A stretch of 64,000 nt of DNA from Annona cherimola (lineage: Eukaryota > Streptophyta > Magnoliopsida > Magnoliales > Annonaceae). This document shows positions 12,695 through 23,786 of the stretch, piece by piece. Within the stretch, counting starts at the first letter, position 1; every line of letters starts with the position of its first letter. Position numbers and translations under genes: made by a program. The notes under the pieces were generated by a model. That model did no database searches. It saw only the letters and a program-made list of their open reading frames with translations, and was not told where the DNA came from. Where the stretch lies: contig CM059972.1 of the NCBI GenBank assembly GCA_030490835.1, forward strand, positions 48,773,452-48,837,451, read 5' to 3'.

Positions 12695-13624
12695 GATCTT
12701 TTATTACAATTTTCAGTGGCTTCAAATGCTTACCATTGGCCAAATGCAGAATTTTCAACGCCAAGCACAATGGGTTTCCATGAGTATGATAATATATGGG
12801 CACCTCTAGCTCAAATTGCAGGTTTTCACAATCAAATACAGGATATAGACAATTCTTATTCAACTTGCTGCGAATTGTGTGTAGGTGAGGGACATTTATC
12901 AAATCAATGCATGCATTACTTAGTATCTGTGGGCTATCTTGATCATTCAAATGATGCACGGGACATCTATGGAGACTCGTAATTAGAAAATATGATGCCG
13001 ATGGGATTTCAAGTATATCAAGCAGGGGAGCCATCGCCACCTGAAAGTAGGTCATTTTTGGAGGACATGTTCATGCAATTTATGAAGAGCCAAATGGAGT
13101 TTAACATGAACATGCAAAAGCGGGTGGAGCAGTTGGCTACTACAATCCAAAGTAGGCTTCAGGAGTTTTCTTCAACTGATATTGAGGAGGAATCAAAAGA
13201 AACTGTGTTTAGTGAGGGTAGCAAAATCACCACAAGCATCAAGAAATATATATTTGTTTATGCAACAACACAATTTGCCCCTCAATTCATGCTTAAATAA
13301 TTGGCCGAGCCAATGGAAAGTCAGGAAGTGGAAGAGAAAATTGATGAAGAAATAGAGGTTGGTATAATGGAGAAAGTTGAAAATTATCATATTAACATGC
13401 CTCTAATTTGTCTTCTTGAAATTCAGGTGCAGCATGACTTAATTGATCAATGCATAGCCTTGGAAAACAGCATCTTGAAGCAATCATTTATTCAAAACCC
13501 AAAAAAACTCTTCTATAGCCTCTATGAAATTCAAGAAAAGAGGCTAATTGATCCATTTGAAGAGGCTAGGAAGAGATCTGAACTCCACTGCACGATCCAC
13601 ATGAAAGGAAGTTCAATAGAGTAG
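12695..13624 (+). pseudogene. A1 gag-like gene, two in-frame stops
   Basis: One reading frame runs from about 12695 to 13624, broken by TAA at 12980-12982 and TAA at 13298-13300. A CX2CX4HX4C zinc knuckle (CELCVGEGHLSNQC) is at 12869-12910. Downstream is a helical stretch containing MEFNMNMQKRVEQLATTIQ, of the kind that follows the knuckle in Athila-like gag. The final stretch is charged and Glu-rich. The start is uncertain: a pyrimidine-rich tract ending TTTCAG lies just before 12695, which could be a splice acceptor or chance. Gag would form the virus-like particle. The homologous end in A2 (near 58990) also reads into FNRAGIG, then stop. No pol follows. Confidence 0.65.
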
Positions 13625-14460
13625 GAATTGGTTAATCATAAACGCAAAGTTGGGCAGAAGACGATAAATTTAGCACTGAATGGGAGGCAACCCATTACAC
13701 TTTTTTTTTTTATCCAAGGTATACTTAGAAGATCCGTCATATGTGTGTTGAAGCAAGGGAACCAAATAAAGATCACCATTTTTTGAAAACTGGCATGCAA
13801 AAGAGAGTTTGATTCATTACTTGGTCAATTCTTTATGAATACATGTATTGTGATCTTGGTCAATTCTTTATGAATACATGTATTGTGATCTTGGAAAGTG
13901 CAGCTCAACGTAATTCAAGAAGTGAATTTTATCAACCAATCATCTCTTTCTCTCTTTTTGGGAACAACAGAGCAAGTGCAACCCAACACTCGATGCATTC
14001 AGTTGAGAGTTTTTTTTTAGGATGGAGCTCAAAGCTATTCATCTCTCAAGACAATGAAGGACGGGATTATCATGCTCAAATCTGGATTTTCAATCCACTT
14101 TCAAGTTGACAAATGATGGAATCAAGGAATTTTAAGTTTTTATTCATCATTCAAGACAAAACAATGCAGTTCGAGTGAGGCTTCGGCCTCAATTTTTGGC
14201 ACCCCGACACTAAGTTTTTGGAAAAGAACATGTTCAGCAAATTGGGATCAGAGAAGGGGCACTTCGGCGCCATAATTTTTCAAGTAAACAATATGTTGCA
14301 ATTTTGAGTTAGCAAGTCGGTGCCTTGGCCACAATTTTTAGCACCCCGGCACTGGACCTCCAGCCAGCATAAAAAAATAGCAAAACACGAGTTTTCAGCA
14401 TGCCAATTTCAATTGGCCATAACTTTTGATCCCAGAGGAGTTATGGGAACTATCGCATAT
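13625..14460 (+). other. A1 non-coding interior, part 1
   Basis: Directly after the gag stop comes a block ending GGGAGGCAACCCA (about 13680-13695), the same module found in A2 at 59049-59063. The remainder is non-coding. GC-rich motifs such as GGCACCCCG appear near 14200-14350 and resemble the island in the A1 LTR. It is interrupted at 14461 by T1 and continues at 30232. Confidence 0.55.
13820..13889. repeat. 35 bp tandem duplication
   Basis: Two adjacent identical 35 bp units starting CTTGGTCAATTCTTTATGAA, at 13820-13854 and 13855-13889. Confidence 0.9.
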
Positions 14461-17400
14461 TGTGGCACCCTCGACCCGAGGCTCCACATAGTCCTTACTC
14501 CGGGGTCGAAAAGGGTTGGTAAACGTGACTCAGGATTGTTGTCCTGATCACACGGAAAAATTTTCTATATATATATATATAACATCAATACAGATAACAT
14601 TTTCATTCATTCAACTTGAAAAGCATTTCCATATCATAGTCTTAACTATTGTCTTTACATTATCAGAGTCATAACGATTGTCTTTACAGAAAAATCATCA
14701 TATACACCTTTTACATATAATTCTGCATTCTCTCACATATTTCATACAGGTTGTACTACCTCAACTTAATTATTTTCATCAACATTCAACATAACATTGA
14801 TCATACTATAAATTCTTCTTCTTCTTTTCACACATGCAAAGGAATGTAAACATCTTGACATTCTTTTTATACCTATCCTTCTCCATGGGTCATCTCCATT
14901 TACCTGACTAAATTTTTGAAAAACAAAATATGAGTACTAATACTCAGAAAGCAAGTCTTTTCCTTTTGTAAGTAAACATTTTCCATTTCCTTTTTGTGCA
15001 TAATATGAAAATGCAAATGCATTCAATGCATACATGACATTTTTCCAAATGGATCGCTAGCTAGGCGTCCACTACTTGATCTTGCTCCCATTTCAAGGAG
15101 GGCGCCGCCGGCCTCAGCCTGTATTAGCGACTCGATCACGCTAGAGGAGGACATCCGGTCCAATTACACCTCTCTCGTAACCTAATCCTCGTGCACCATG
15201 ATCATTCACATTCACATACTGGCATAACATTTATAAATCATGAACTTTTCATAAAAGCAGTTAACAAGTAGTTAGCAATCATTTCATGTAAAGCATTATA
15301 GGAATGGCCATCCTTAAATATATTTTATAAGTCATGTGAGCAAACAATTTGCAAACATTTAAAAATATTTTAGAAAGCATGTAACTTGCTTACCTGCGTA
15401 GTCAACTTGTACCTTCCACTTTTCCCTTTCCTTTTCCTATACAAATGAAAAGGACCATTTTTTTCTCATATAAACATAATATCCCATGCTTGCACATTTC
15501 TACTATTAACTCTGAATCTATCTTAGGGTTTTCTAACCCATGTGTGTTTCATATCAACTTTGACCCATTTCTACCTTTAGTTCAACATTGTCATCACCCT
15601 GTTCCAATTCACTTATGTTTACCATCTCTCTCTTATCAATTCCATCTTTAACACTTGTTTTCTTTCCTTTATTCAACTTCTCAAGAAAATTGCTTATGAA
15701 CTTCCTAAGTCATTTGATGTCACCAATTCAAATAAGCCCTCTATCTTCCTTTTTCCATAAATTCAATATAATTATCTTCTAACCACATTTACATATTTGG
15801 CTAAAACCAACCACTCTTATCCTCATTTGGTTGAACTTGTTTCAAGGTTAACCATTCCATTTATTTTGACATCATTATTTAAGGGTTAATTTTCCAAATC
15901 TTACTTAGGATTTGTAATACTTAGCTAAATCCAACATCTTGGATTTTAGCATTTTATACTTAGCATATATTTCCTATAATTGGCATATTATTTGAGAAAA
16001 TCTCTCAAGATATTTTCTTAAGGGTAAGGGCTTATAATTTGGGTCTAAAAGTTTTATAATTTTTGTAATTTCCCTCAAACATTCCCATATATTGCATTTT
16101 ACCCTCATCTATATTTTCTAAAATCACATCTTAGATACTTAATCACTTACTTAGTTATCATAAATTTGTACCTTTTTTGTAAACCTTGTTTACACATTAT
16201 AATGAAAATAAATTCCATTTAAAATTTCTGGAACTTATTATTAAATTCCAAAACAACCTTTGTTTTCTTATTTTCACTAAGTTTCATCTTCTTATTTACC
16301 CATTAATTCCATATACATATTATAACATAAATTATTAATCATTCATGCTATCCTTAATCTTTTATTACACTCTTGAATAACATATATATTAATTTGGATC
16401 ACTTTCACTTAGTTTTCATATTTATTTTTTATTATTTCTCAAACTGTCCTCATTTGTTGAAATCAGGCATACTGATCTCTTTAAATATTTATTTGTAATA
16501 AAATCAAGGTATTTAATTCTTAAATTTATATAATAAATATATAATTACATGAATTAACTTTCATAAAAATTTCAGCAATAAATATTAACATTATATATTT
16601 ATTTTGACATTTTCACTGTGCTGGACAGTGTTGTGTAATCAGGAGCAGCCTTAATCACGTTAATTTTAAACCATACTTATGTCATCCAAAAATCATATTT
16701 TATTTTTTTCGAGTAATAATCACGATATTTTATACATCATATCAAAATTTTAGGTCAAAAATACATCTAAAAAAAATATTAAAAATCATTTACGACAGCT
16801 GATCTTGTCACCCGTTTTACCCTGTTTAAGTTAATATTCTCAGATGTTTAATTTGCAACCTGCTTAATATTTTAAGCTAGAAATTTGTTCGTTCCTTAAT
16901 GATCATATAATGAAGTTATAAAAAAAATTTCATGGCAAAAATCGTTCGTTTACTATCTCGTTCATATTTTTGTTTCTAATATCACATATTCATCCATTAA
17001 ATAACTTAAATAAAATACAACTACCATTATTTTATAATTCCAGCAACTATATACATATAATCCAGCTGCTGAATTAATATATACATTAATTATATCCATT
17101 AACGTTCAGTAGGGTAGAGCTTCTGCATATAATTAAACAAAGTCAGAATTTAAGCATGGAACAGGATAGCATTTTCAGAGTTTAATTAAAATCATGAAAA
17201 AAAATCATGCTTAATTAATAAAACGGTATATGAATGTCCAGCAGCATATAGATTAAAATTCTATTTAATGCAAAATATTTATGTATGAACGATAAAATAT
17301 ATTTACAACATGTGTTTTATATTTATTAATCAATGTTCTGCATAGATTGTTAAAATTATCAAGATCAAAATATCATACGTATAAATTATATAATCATCCA

Positions 17401-17610
17401 GCAGGTGGTTTTAAAATCGAAACTGAAATCTTTTAAATAGGGGACGAGATGAGCATCATATCTGAAATAATAATTAAGTAAATAAAATATGTTGATGTAA
17501 AGAATGAAGAAGAATGCCTGGAGTGCTGGTTGGTTTGATGCTGCCGTCCACGCCTTTCTCTTTCCTGTTAATGTACTGCACGTCCAGCATTTTGTTTCCT
17601 TCAGCAGCCT

Positions 17611-17619
17611 CTTTTTATA
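17611..17619 (-). promoter_or_regulatory. TATA-like box of T1 LTR
   Basis: Minus-strand TATAAAAAG in the short GC-richer part of T1. Its place relative to the LTR end is comparable with the TATA boxes of T2 and T4. Confidence 0.35.
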
Positions 17620-18303
17620 CTTCCCGTATGCGGTTTACCATGGTTGGGTTTCCTTTCCTTTTCTCTAGTTTCACCGCTACAGCTGTTGGCTTATTAATAA
17701 TTGAGCGTAAATAATTACAGGTGTTTGCGTTTTATCAATCCAGCAGGGTCAAAACATGACTGTTTAATTTTCAGCAATACGGCTGTCCACATTACGTGTA
17801 CCGGACATTCTTGCTACCGTTCACATTTTTTTTAAAACGGTAAATTCCAATGTTAACAAATTAAATCATAAATGCCTACATACACACTTCTATATTATGA
17901 AAATTTTTCTTATTAATATATATCCAATTGCTCACAAAATGTACCTTTTAGAATTTTGAAAAAAATTTCTATTTTATTTTAATTAACTAATTCATATTTG
18001 GATAAAAATCTCCTTTTTAAACTTTTGGAGACATGTTTTCCAAAATTTCATTCCTTCATTAAATTGGGCATATTAAAATAGGCTTACCCATAAAATTTCA
18101 CCTCAATTGGAGCAAAGTACATATTTTAATTTAATTAAAATCCTATTTTGGTATAAAATTTCATTTTAAAAACTTGTAGACATGTTTTTCAAAATTTAAT
18201 CCATTCATTATGTAGGGTATATTAAAATAGGCTTGCTCCAAAAGTTTCATCTCAAACAATCTTATATTCATTAAGATATAAAATAACTAAATAATTATAT
18301 AAA

Positions 18304-18690
18304 GAGTACCGATCTTTTCCGACCGGCCGGAAATCCGGTCAAAAAATATATTTTTTTGGTTTTTTTTTTGAAAATATTTTTATAAACATGTTAATCTAAT
18401 TATATTTAATCTATAAACCAAGTTTTATCATTTTTGGATATGTATATATATTTATTTTGAATTTTTAAATACAGGGGTATTTAAGTCATTTTAAATTTTC
18501 TTAAAATGACTTAAATACCCCTGTATTTAAAAATCCAAAATAAATATATATACATATCTAAAAATAATAAAACTTGGTTTATAGATTAAATATAATTAGA
18601 TTCACATGTTTATAAAATTATTTTTCAAAAAAATACAAAAAAATACATTTTTTGACCGGTCGGAAATCAGGTCGTAAAAGATCATTCAGC
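18304..18690. mobile_element. Fold-back MITE, possibly Mutator-like
   Basis: This is a near-perfect long hairpin. The arm 18311-about 18497 pairs with about 18502-18683; arms start GATCTTTTCCGACC and GATCTTTTACGACC, and the centre is TTTTAAATTTTCTTAAAA. If the ends are placed at 18304 and 18690, the flanks are TTATATAAA on both sides (18295-18303 and 18691-18699). This would be a 9 bp target duplication, typical of Mutator-like elements. The repeat is AT-rich, so the match could be partly chance. There is no coding capacity. It lies within T1 and is therefore younger than T1. Confidence 0.7.
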
Positions 18691-19880
18691 TTATATAAAA
18701 ATAATAAAATATTAACGTAAACTCCTTTACGTGCATGTTGTGCATGAATTGCTTTTGGGCACGTTTTCTGATGCACTCAAGTTAGGTAATTTAATTAACT
18801 ACTTTTCATAATCTGATCCGTCTAGATTAGAGAGCACATAATTTAGTACTTTCTATTAAATTTTCTTATCCATCTGAGTTATACATACTTAGATCTAATG
18901 AAAACAACGAGGATAAATATAAGCCCTTAATTAGAGCCCCTAATTAGCCAAAAAATTTCCATTTATTTTTATTTTGTTGGAAACAATGTTTAAAACAATA
19001 AAAATTGACCAAATCTTGAGTTTTGATGATTAACAAGAACTAATTTTGAGTATATAAAAGGTACTAATGTGTTTGCTAAATGTTTAAGGAAAGTAAAGAG
19101 GTCAAGTCGATCTCCAAGTCGACTTGGACTTCGACTTGGGTGAAGTCGATCCCAAAGTCGACTCAAATATCGACTTGAGAATGAATCCCAAAAGGCAACA
19201 GGTGAAGTCGCAGGTCAAGTCGACTCCACTTGCGACTTGGGAAGTCAAGTCGCAGACGAAGTCGACTCCAGCATCGACTTGGAGTATCCAGAGTTGAAAA
19301 GTGGAAACGAACATAATGAAGTCGCAAACGAAGTCGACTCCAGGTGCGACTTGGGTGAAGTCGCAGGCCAGGTCGACTCCATCCACGACTTGAGATGTTC
19401 AAACTTCAAAGATGCAGTTTTCAAGCTATTCAAGAGGATTTATCACTCAAGTCCAAGGAATCAAGATGAAAAACAAATGAGTCAAATTCAAAGTCAAGAT
19501 TCATGTTCTACATCAAATCAAGTCTATCAAGCTCAAAGACAAAGATACAAGTATGATTCAAACAATGTCTATCAAGACTACATAAGTCAAATATGCATGA
19601 ATCATCTAAGCAAGAATCAAGCTTTCCCAAAACTCATAAGAATCAAGCCAATCCAAGATAGAAGAACACAACTTGAAGATCAAAGCAGGTTCAGCAAAAC
19701 CCGAGCCAAGTCGCAGGCCAAGTCGACTTCAGGATCGACTTGGGTCGAAGTCTGAAGTCAAGTCGACCAAGCCTAAGACTTGGGAATCCGAAGAACTGGA
19801 GTCGCAGACGAAGTCGACTCCAGATGCGACTTGGGTAGCCAAGTCGCATCCCAAGTCGACTCCACCTTCGACTTGGGTAT

Positions 19881-19902
19881 AACGTTCAAATTTTCGAACG
19901 TT
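19881..19902. promoter_or_regulatory. AACGTT inverted repeat upstream of the TATA box
   Basis: AACGTTC and GAACGTT flank an AT-rich 8 bp spacer. The same pair is in the 3' LTR (29000-29021), and near-copies exist in S2 (about 47859-47883) and the solo LTR (about 57826-57855). Position and conservation suggest a protein-binding site, which is inference. Confidence 0.5.
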
Positions 19903-19957
19903 GGAGCTCATTTATTACGCGCCAACAACCTCCACAACGTTCATATTTTTCTCCCTC

Positions 19958-19966
19958 TATAAGAGG
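19958..19966 (+). promoter_or_regulatory. S1 LTR TATA box
   Basis: TATAAGAGG follows a CT-rich CTCCCTC. Transcription should start about 30 bp downstream, near 19990, which defines the U3/R border. The 3' LTR has the same box at 29077-29085. Confidence 0.7.
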
Positions 19967-20682
19967 ACCCTCAAATGAACGAGAAAACACAACAAGATAA
20001 CACAAGACACTACTACAAAGTTCAAAGAGAGAAAAGAAGTAAAAGAAAGGTTTCCTATTTGCTTTTCTCCATTGTTGAGTGGTCCGTATACATTCTAAGG
20101 AAGAAGAAAGCTTCAAGTTGCTAGCGCCTTCATCAATATTCATCCAAAGCTGCTTCTACAACTTCTTCCTCATGCTAAATCTGCCTACACAAATCTGTAA
20201 AGTGTAGTTTCATTTATTTCATTGTCTTGTTGTATAAATCTTGATTTAGCTTGGGTAGCTAAGATCAAGTATATGCAAAGTAGGGTGTGATTGGAGTGAG
20301 ACTCATCACCTACTTGTGCAGTGAGTTGTATATGCCCCCTAGAGCTAGAATCTAGAAGAGAGCAAGCGGCTCTAGTTGTATATGCCCCCTAGAGCTGGAA
20401 TCTAGAAGAGAGCGGTGACTCTAAGTGTATTCGTGGAATACATAGTGGAACCCAAGTCACAACAGAGTGTGAGTTTGGAAGAGTGGAGTAGGGAAGGTTT
20501 GCCCGAACCACTATAAATCTTGTGTTATATTTCTTTTTACTGCTTTATCTTTATTGCTCTCTAGCTCTTTTCAAAAGGGGATTAATTACTCAAGGGGTTA
20601 AGTCTTTATTTACCAAAGATTTTTAAAGAACCCAATTCACCCCTCCCCTCTTGGGTTTTGCCACTAACTCGGGACCAACAAG

Positions 20683-20694
20683 TGGTATCAGAGC
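20683..20694 (+). other. S1 primer-binding site (initiator Met tRNA)
   Basis: TGGTATCAGAGC lies two bases after the LTR. It is the standard complement of the 3' end of plant initiator Met tRNA used by copia elements to prime minus-strand cDNA. Confidence 0.95.
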
Positions 20695-20728
20695 AGGTCT
20701 TTGAGTTTACCAAAGAGATCTTATCAAA

Positions 20729-22531
20729 ATGGCATCCCAATCTACTTCCGTTCCCGCTTTTGCTGAAGGCCAATCCTTTACAAGGCCACCGTTGTTTGAT
20801 GGGAACAATTTTGGATATTGGAAGCTTCGTATGAAGCAACTCATCATGGCTACCGACATGGACTCTTGGATTGCTATCCAAGATGGAGTAACCTTGCCTA
20901 CCGATGAAAGAGCTTCCAAATGGACCGATGAGGAAGTAAGAATTGTTAAGAGCAACGCCAAAGCTATGAACTCTTTATTTTGTGCTCTTACTGCTCCTGA
21001 ATATGATAGAGTATCCTCTTGCTTGACCGCCAAAGAGATATGGGATACGCTAACCTCTATCTATGAAGGAACTTCTCAAGTCCAAGGGACGAGAAGAAAT
21101 ATTTTGATTGGAGAACTAGAAAATTTTAGAATGCTAGAAACAGAAAATATTTCTGAAATGTTTGCTAGATTCTCAAAAATTACTAATGCTTTAAAAGGTC
21201 TTGGAAAGGCTATATCTGAATCTAAGCAGGTTATGAAAAATTTGAGAGCTCTTCCCGAGTCATGGACTCCAAAGATCACTGCGATAGAAGAAGCCAAGGA
21301 TCTTAACACATTAAAGCTTGAAGACTTAATTAGCTCACTCATGTCACATGAGCTAATCAAGAGAAGAAATGAAGATCAACATAGGGGCAAAAGAGCAATC
21401 GCCTTGAAAGCCGCACAAGACACTGACGATACCTCCTCTTCTCAAAACGACGACGAGATTGCCCTACTCACAAAACGTTTCAAAAAATTTGTGAGAAAAG
21501 GCAAAAATTTCAGAGGTTTCAAAGAAAGAACTCCCAAAGAGAAGAAGAAAGAATCGACCAAATGTTACCGATGCGGCGGTTCGGGACATATGCAAGCTCA
21601 ATGTCCAACTCCCGAAGAGAGCAAGGCAAAAGAACAAAGAAAGGATCGAGGGGACAACAAAAGATTCCAAAAATACAAAGGTAGAGGCATGTACGTAAAC
21701 GATGAGGAATCTACAACGAGTAACTCCTCAACCGACGAAAACGAGGCGGAAGAATGTGCGAGAATTTGCTGCATGGCACAAATCGAACAAGAAGAACGAA
21801 TTACCTCAACAAAATGCACAAGCGATGAAGAGGTAAGTTCCAAACTCTCCCATTCTAAATCAAGTTTTTCTTCCTTTCAAGAATGCCTCAAATGTATTGA
21901 ATTAGATGAGCTACAAACTGCATATGATTCATTATATGAAGAAATGAAGAAATTAGGAAGCAAGTTTACAATTAAGAAAAGACAATGTGATGCAACAATA
22001 ATTGTAAATGGTAAACTTGCAGAAAGATTAGACAAATTGAAAGATGAAAATGATCTGCTGAAAAAGGAGAACAAATCATTAAATGAATCATTAGCTAAGT
22101 TCTCTAATCCAGGAGAAAGTGTCAAAATATTTTTGAATATGACCTCCCAAACACATAAAAGAGGTCTTGGGTATCATACATTTGAGCAAGGAGAAAGTAG
22201 CAAATCAAATGTACAAATACTTGAGAAACATCAAACTAAAAATGCATCTATGTACAAGCCACAAAAGAAAAATTTTAAGTGGACTAGAAGACCAACATTT
22301 GAACCATTGCATACTTGGAGGCCTACTCCAAGATTACCTATGGCTTGTAATTTCTGCAATAAATTGGGTCATAAGACTTACAAATGTAATTTTAAGAAAT
22401 TATATGACCGCGGTGCAAAATTAGTTTGGGTTCCAAGGAACACAAGATTTGGGCTTTCCAAGTTAGAACAACAAAGATTAATATATATTACTAACCCAAA
22501 TGGACCCATAAAATGGGTACCAAGGAGATAA
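20729..22531 (+). CDS. gag: S1 gag polyprotein
   Basis: An open 600-codon frame. It starts at the first ATG after the primer site (AAAATGGC context) and stops with TAA at 22529-22531. Residues about 25-210 resemble the copia gag domain (UBN2 type), with YWKLRMKQLI, a W..L...Y motif and the ALPESW block. Two CX2CX4HX4C knuckles follow: C279/C282/H287/C292, and a second starting at C540. A Lys/Glu-rich coiled-coil-like stretch (about 415-470) separates them. Gag packages RNA in the particle. The pol frame is open from 22512 and lies in +1 relative to gag, so pol expression needs a frameshift or another mechanism. No internal stop was found; this is the best preserved gene in the window. Confidence 0.93.
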   Translation: MASQSTSVPAFAEGQSFTRPPLFDGNNFGYWKLRMKQLIMATDMDSWIAIQDGVTLPTDERASKWTDEEVRIVKSNAKAMNSLFCALTAPEYDRVSSCLTAKEIWDTLTSIYEGTSQVQGTRRNILIGELENFRMLETENISEMFARFSKITNALKGLGKAISESKQVMKNLRALPESWTPKITAIEEAKDLNTLKLEDLISSLMSHELIKRRNEDQHRGKRAIALKAAQDTDDTSSSQNDDEIALLTKRFKKFVRKGKNFRGFKERTPKEKKKESTKCYRCGGSGHMQAQCPTPEESKAKEQRKDRGDNKRFQKYKGRGMYVNDEESTTSNSSTDENEAEECARICCMAQIEQEERITSTKCTSDEEVSSKLSHSKSSFSSFQECLKCIELDELQTAYDSLYEEMKKLGSKFTIKKRQCDATIIVNGKLAERLDKLKDENDLLKKENKSLNESLAKFSNPGESVKIFLNMTSQTHKRGLGYHTFEQGESSKSNVQILEKHQTKNASMYKPQKKNFKWTRRPTFEPLHTWRPTPRLPMACNFCNKLGHKTYKCNFKKLYDRGAKLVWVPRNTRFGLSKLEQQRLIYITNPNGPIKWVPRR

Positions 22532-22538
22532 GATTTAT

Positions 22539-23786
22539 TTGCTTATTTTTCAGACATGTCTTAAGGCAAAGGCAAACAATGAATGGTTTATGGATAGCGG
22601 TTGCTCAAGGCATATGACCGGTGAAAGAAATTTGTTTCACAAACTTAAGCCTTGTAATGATGGAATGGTTGCCTTTGGCAATAATGAAAAAGGTAAAATT
22701 AAAGGTAAAGGAAATATACATAGTATTTCAAATGCATGCATGGAAGATGTTTTGTTTGTTGAAGGACTCAAACACAATTTAATGAGCATTAGCCAATTAT
22801 GTGATAAAGGATACAAAGTTGTGTTTGAATCATCTATATGTAATGTATTTGATGGAGAGCATATCATGTTTAGTGGTAAAAGACATGGAAATGTATATTT
22901 GGTTTCACTTGATGAATTGAATGGTCAATGTCTAATGGCCATTGATAATGATCCATGGGTTTGGCATAAAAGGCTTGGACATATAAACATGGGAAACATA
23001 AAAACCCTATGGAAAAAGAGTTTGGTAGAAGGATTACCAAGATTGAAATATGACAAAGACAAGATTTGCAAGGCATGTCAATTATCAAAACAACCCAAGA
23101 TGCCTTTCTCTACCAAAAAGGAAATTTCCACCACTAAGCCACTTGAATTGCTACATATGGATCTATACGGGCCATCCGACATTCTAACCATTGGTGGAAA
23201 GAAATATGTATTTTTCATAGTTGATGATTTTTCAAGATTCACATGGATAATTCTCTTAGCTAGTAAAGATGAAGCCTTCTCTATGTTTGCAACTTTTGTA
23301 AATTTGGTGCAAAATGAAAAACAAAGTACTATTGTGACCATAAGAAGCGATCATGGTGGCGAATTCGAAAACAAACGATTCATGGAATTTTGCAATGAAA
23401 AAGGAATTCACCACACATTTTCTGTACCAAGAACTCCACAACAAAATGGAGTAGTAGAAAGGAAAAATAGAACTATACAAGAGATGGCTAGAACTATGCT
23501 AAATGAGAGCAATCTATCCAAGAAATTTTGGGGTGAAGCTGTAAGTACAGCTTGTCATGTATTGAATTGTGTCACCATTCGAGCAATCTTGAAAAAGACC
23601 CCATATGAACTATGGAAAGGAAGGAAACCGAATATCTCTTATTTTCATGCTTTTGGATGTACATGTTATGTCTTGAACAATGGAAAAACTAACTTGGGAA
23701 AGTTAGATGCTAAAAGTGATGAGGCTATATTTCTCGGATATTCATCAAATAGCAAAGCATATAGAGTTTTCAATAAACGAAACTAA
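22539..23786 (+). pseudogene. pol: S1 pol, protease-integrase segment
   Basis: The frame is open from 22512 and has no early ATG, as expected for a frameshift product. The aspartic protease motif is WFMDSGCSRHM (catalytic Asp codon near 22593). The integrase zinc domain has H143, H148, C177 and C180, counting from 22539. The catalytic triad is D208 (HMDLYGPS), D271 (SDHGGEFEN) and E307 (NGVVERKNR). After that comes the copia GKLDAKSDEAIFLGYS block. TAA at 23784-23786 replaces the CAA (Gln) found at the same place in S2, so one C-to-T change truncates pol before RT. Cleaved integrase would insert the cDNA. Confidence 0.9.

Larger units (their letters stand above)
18975..20680 (+). repeat. S1 5' LTR
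   Basis: 1706 bp, starting TGTTGGAAACAATG and ending GGGACCAACA. It holds ten GTCGAC cores between 19100 and 19870, mostly as AAGTCGACTCC or AAGTCGACTTGG, then an AACGTTC/GAACGTT inverted repeat (19881-19902) and a TATA box. The overlapping short ORFs on both strands with VDS, CDLG or STPSTW peptides are products of the palindromes. The LTR end CACCCCTCCCCTCTTGGG is shared with all Sirevirus LTRs in the window. Confidence 0.95.

Noticed and set aside
12675..13055. 126-codon minus-strand ORF opposite A1 gag
   Set aside because: Shadow of the gag frame; the plus frame carries the zinc knuckle.
19102..19962. Several overlapping ORFs on both strands with repeated VDS, CDLG or STPSTW peptides, repeated at 28222-29081, 48240-48655 and 57753-58756
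   Set aside because: They are six-frame translations of the GTCGAC palindromic array in Sirevirus LTRs, open on both strands because of the repeat period.
20681..20700. A tRNA-like match at the S1 primer site
   Set aside because: Only the short complement of the Met tRNA 3' end is present, with no cloverleaf.
22517..22553. A possible mini-intron (GTACC...TTTTTCAG) joining gag to pol
   Set aside because: About 37 nt is shorter than known plant introns. The +1 overlap explains the layout without it. Kept only as an alternative.
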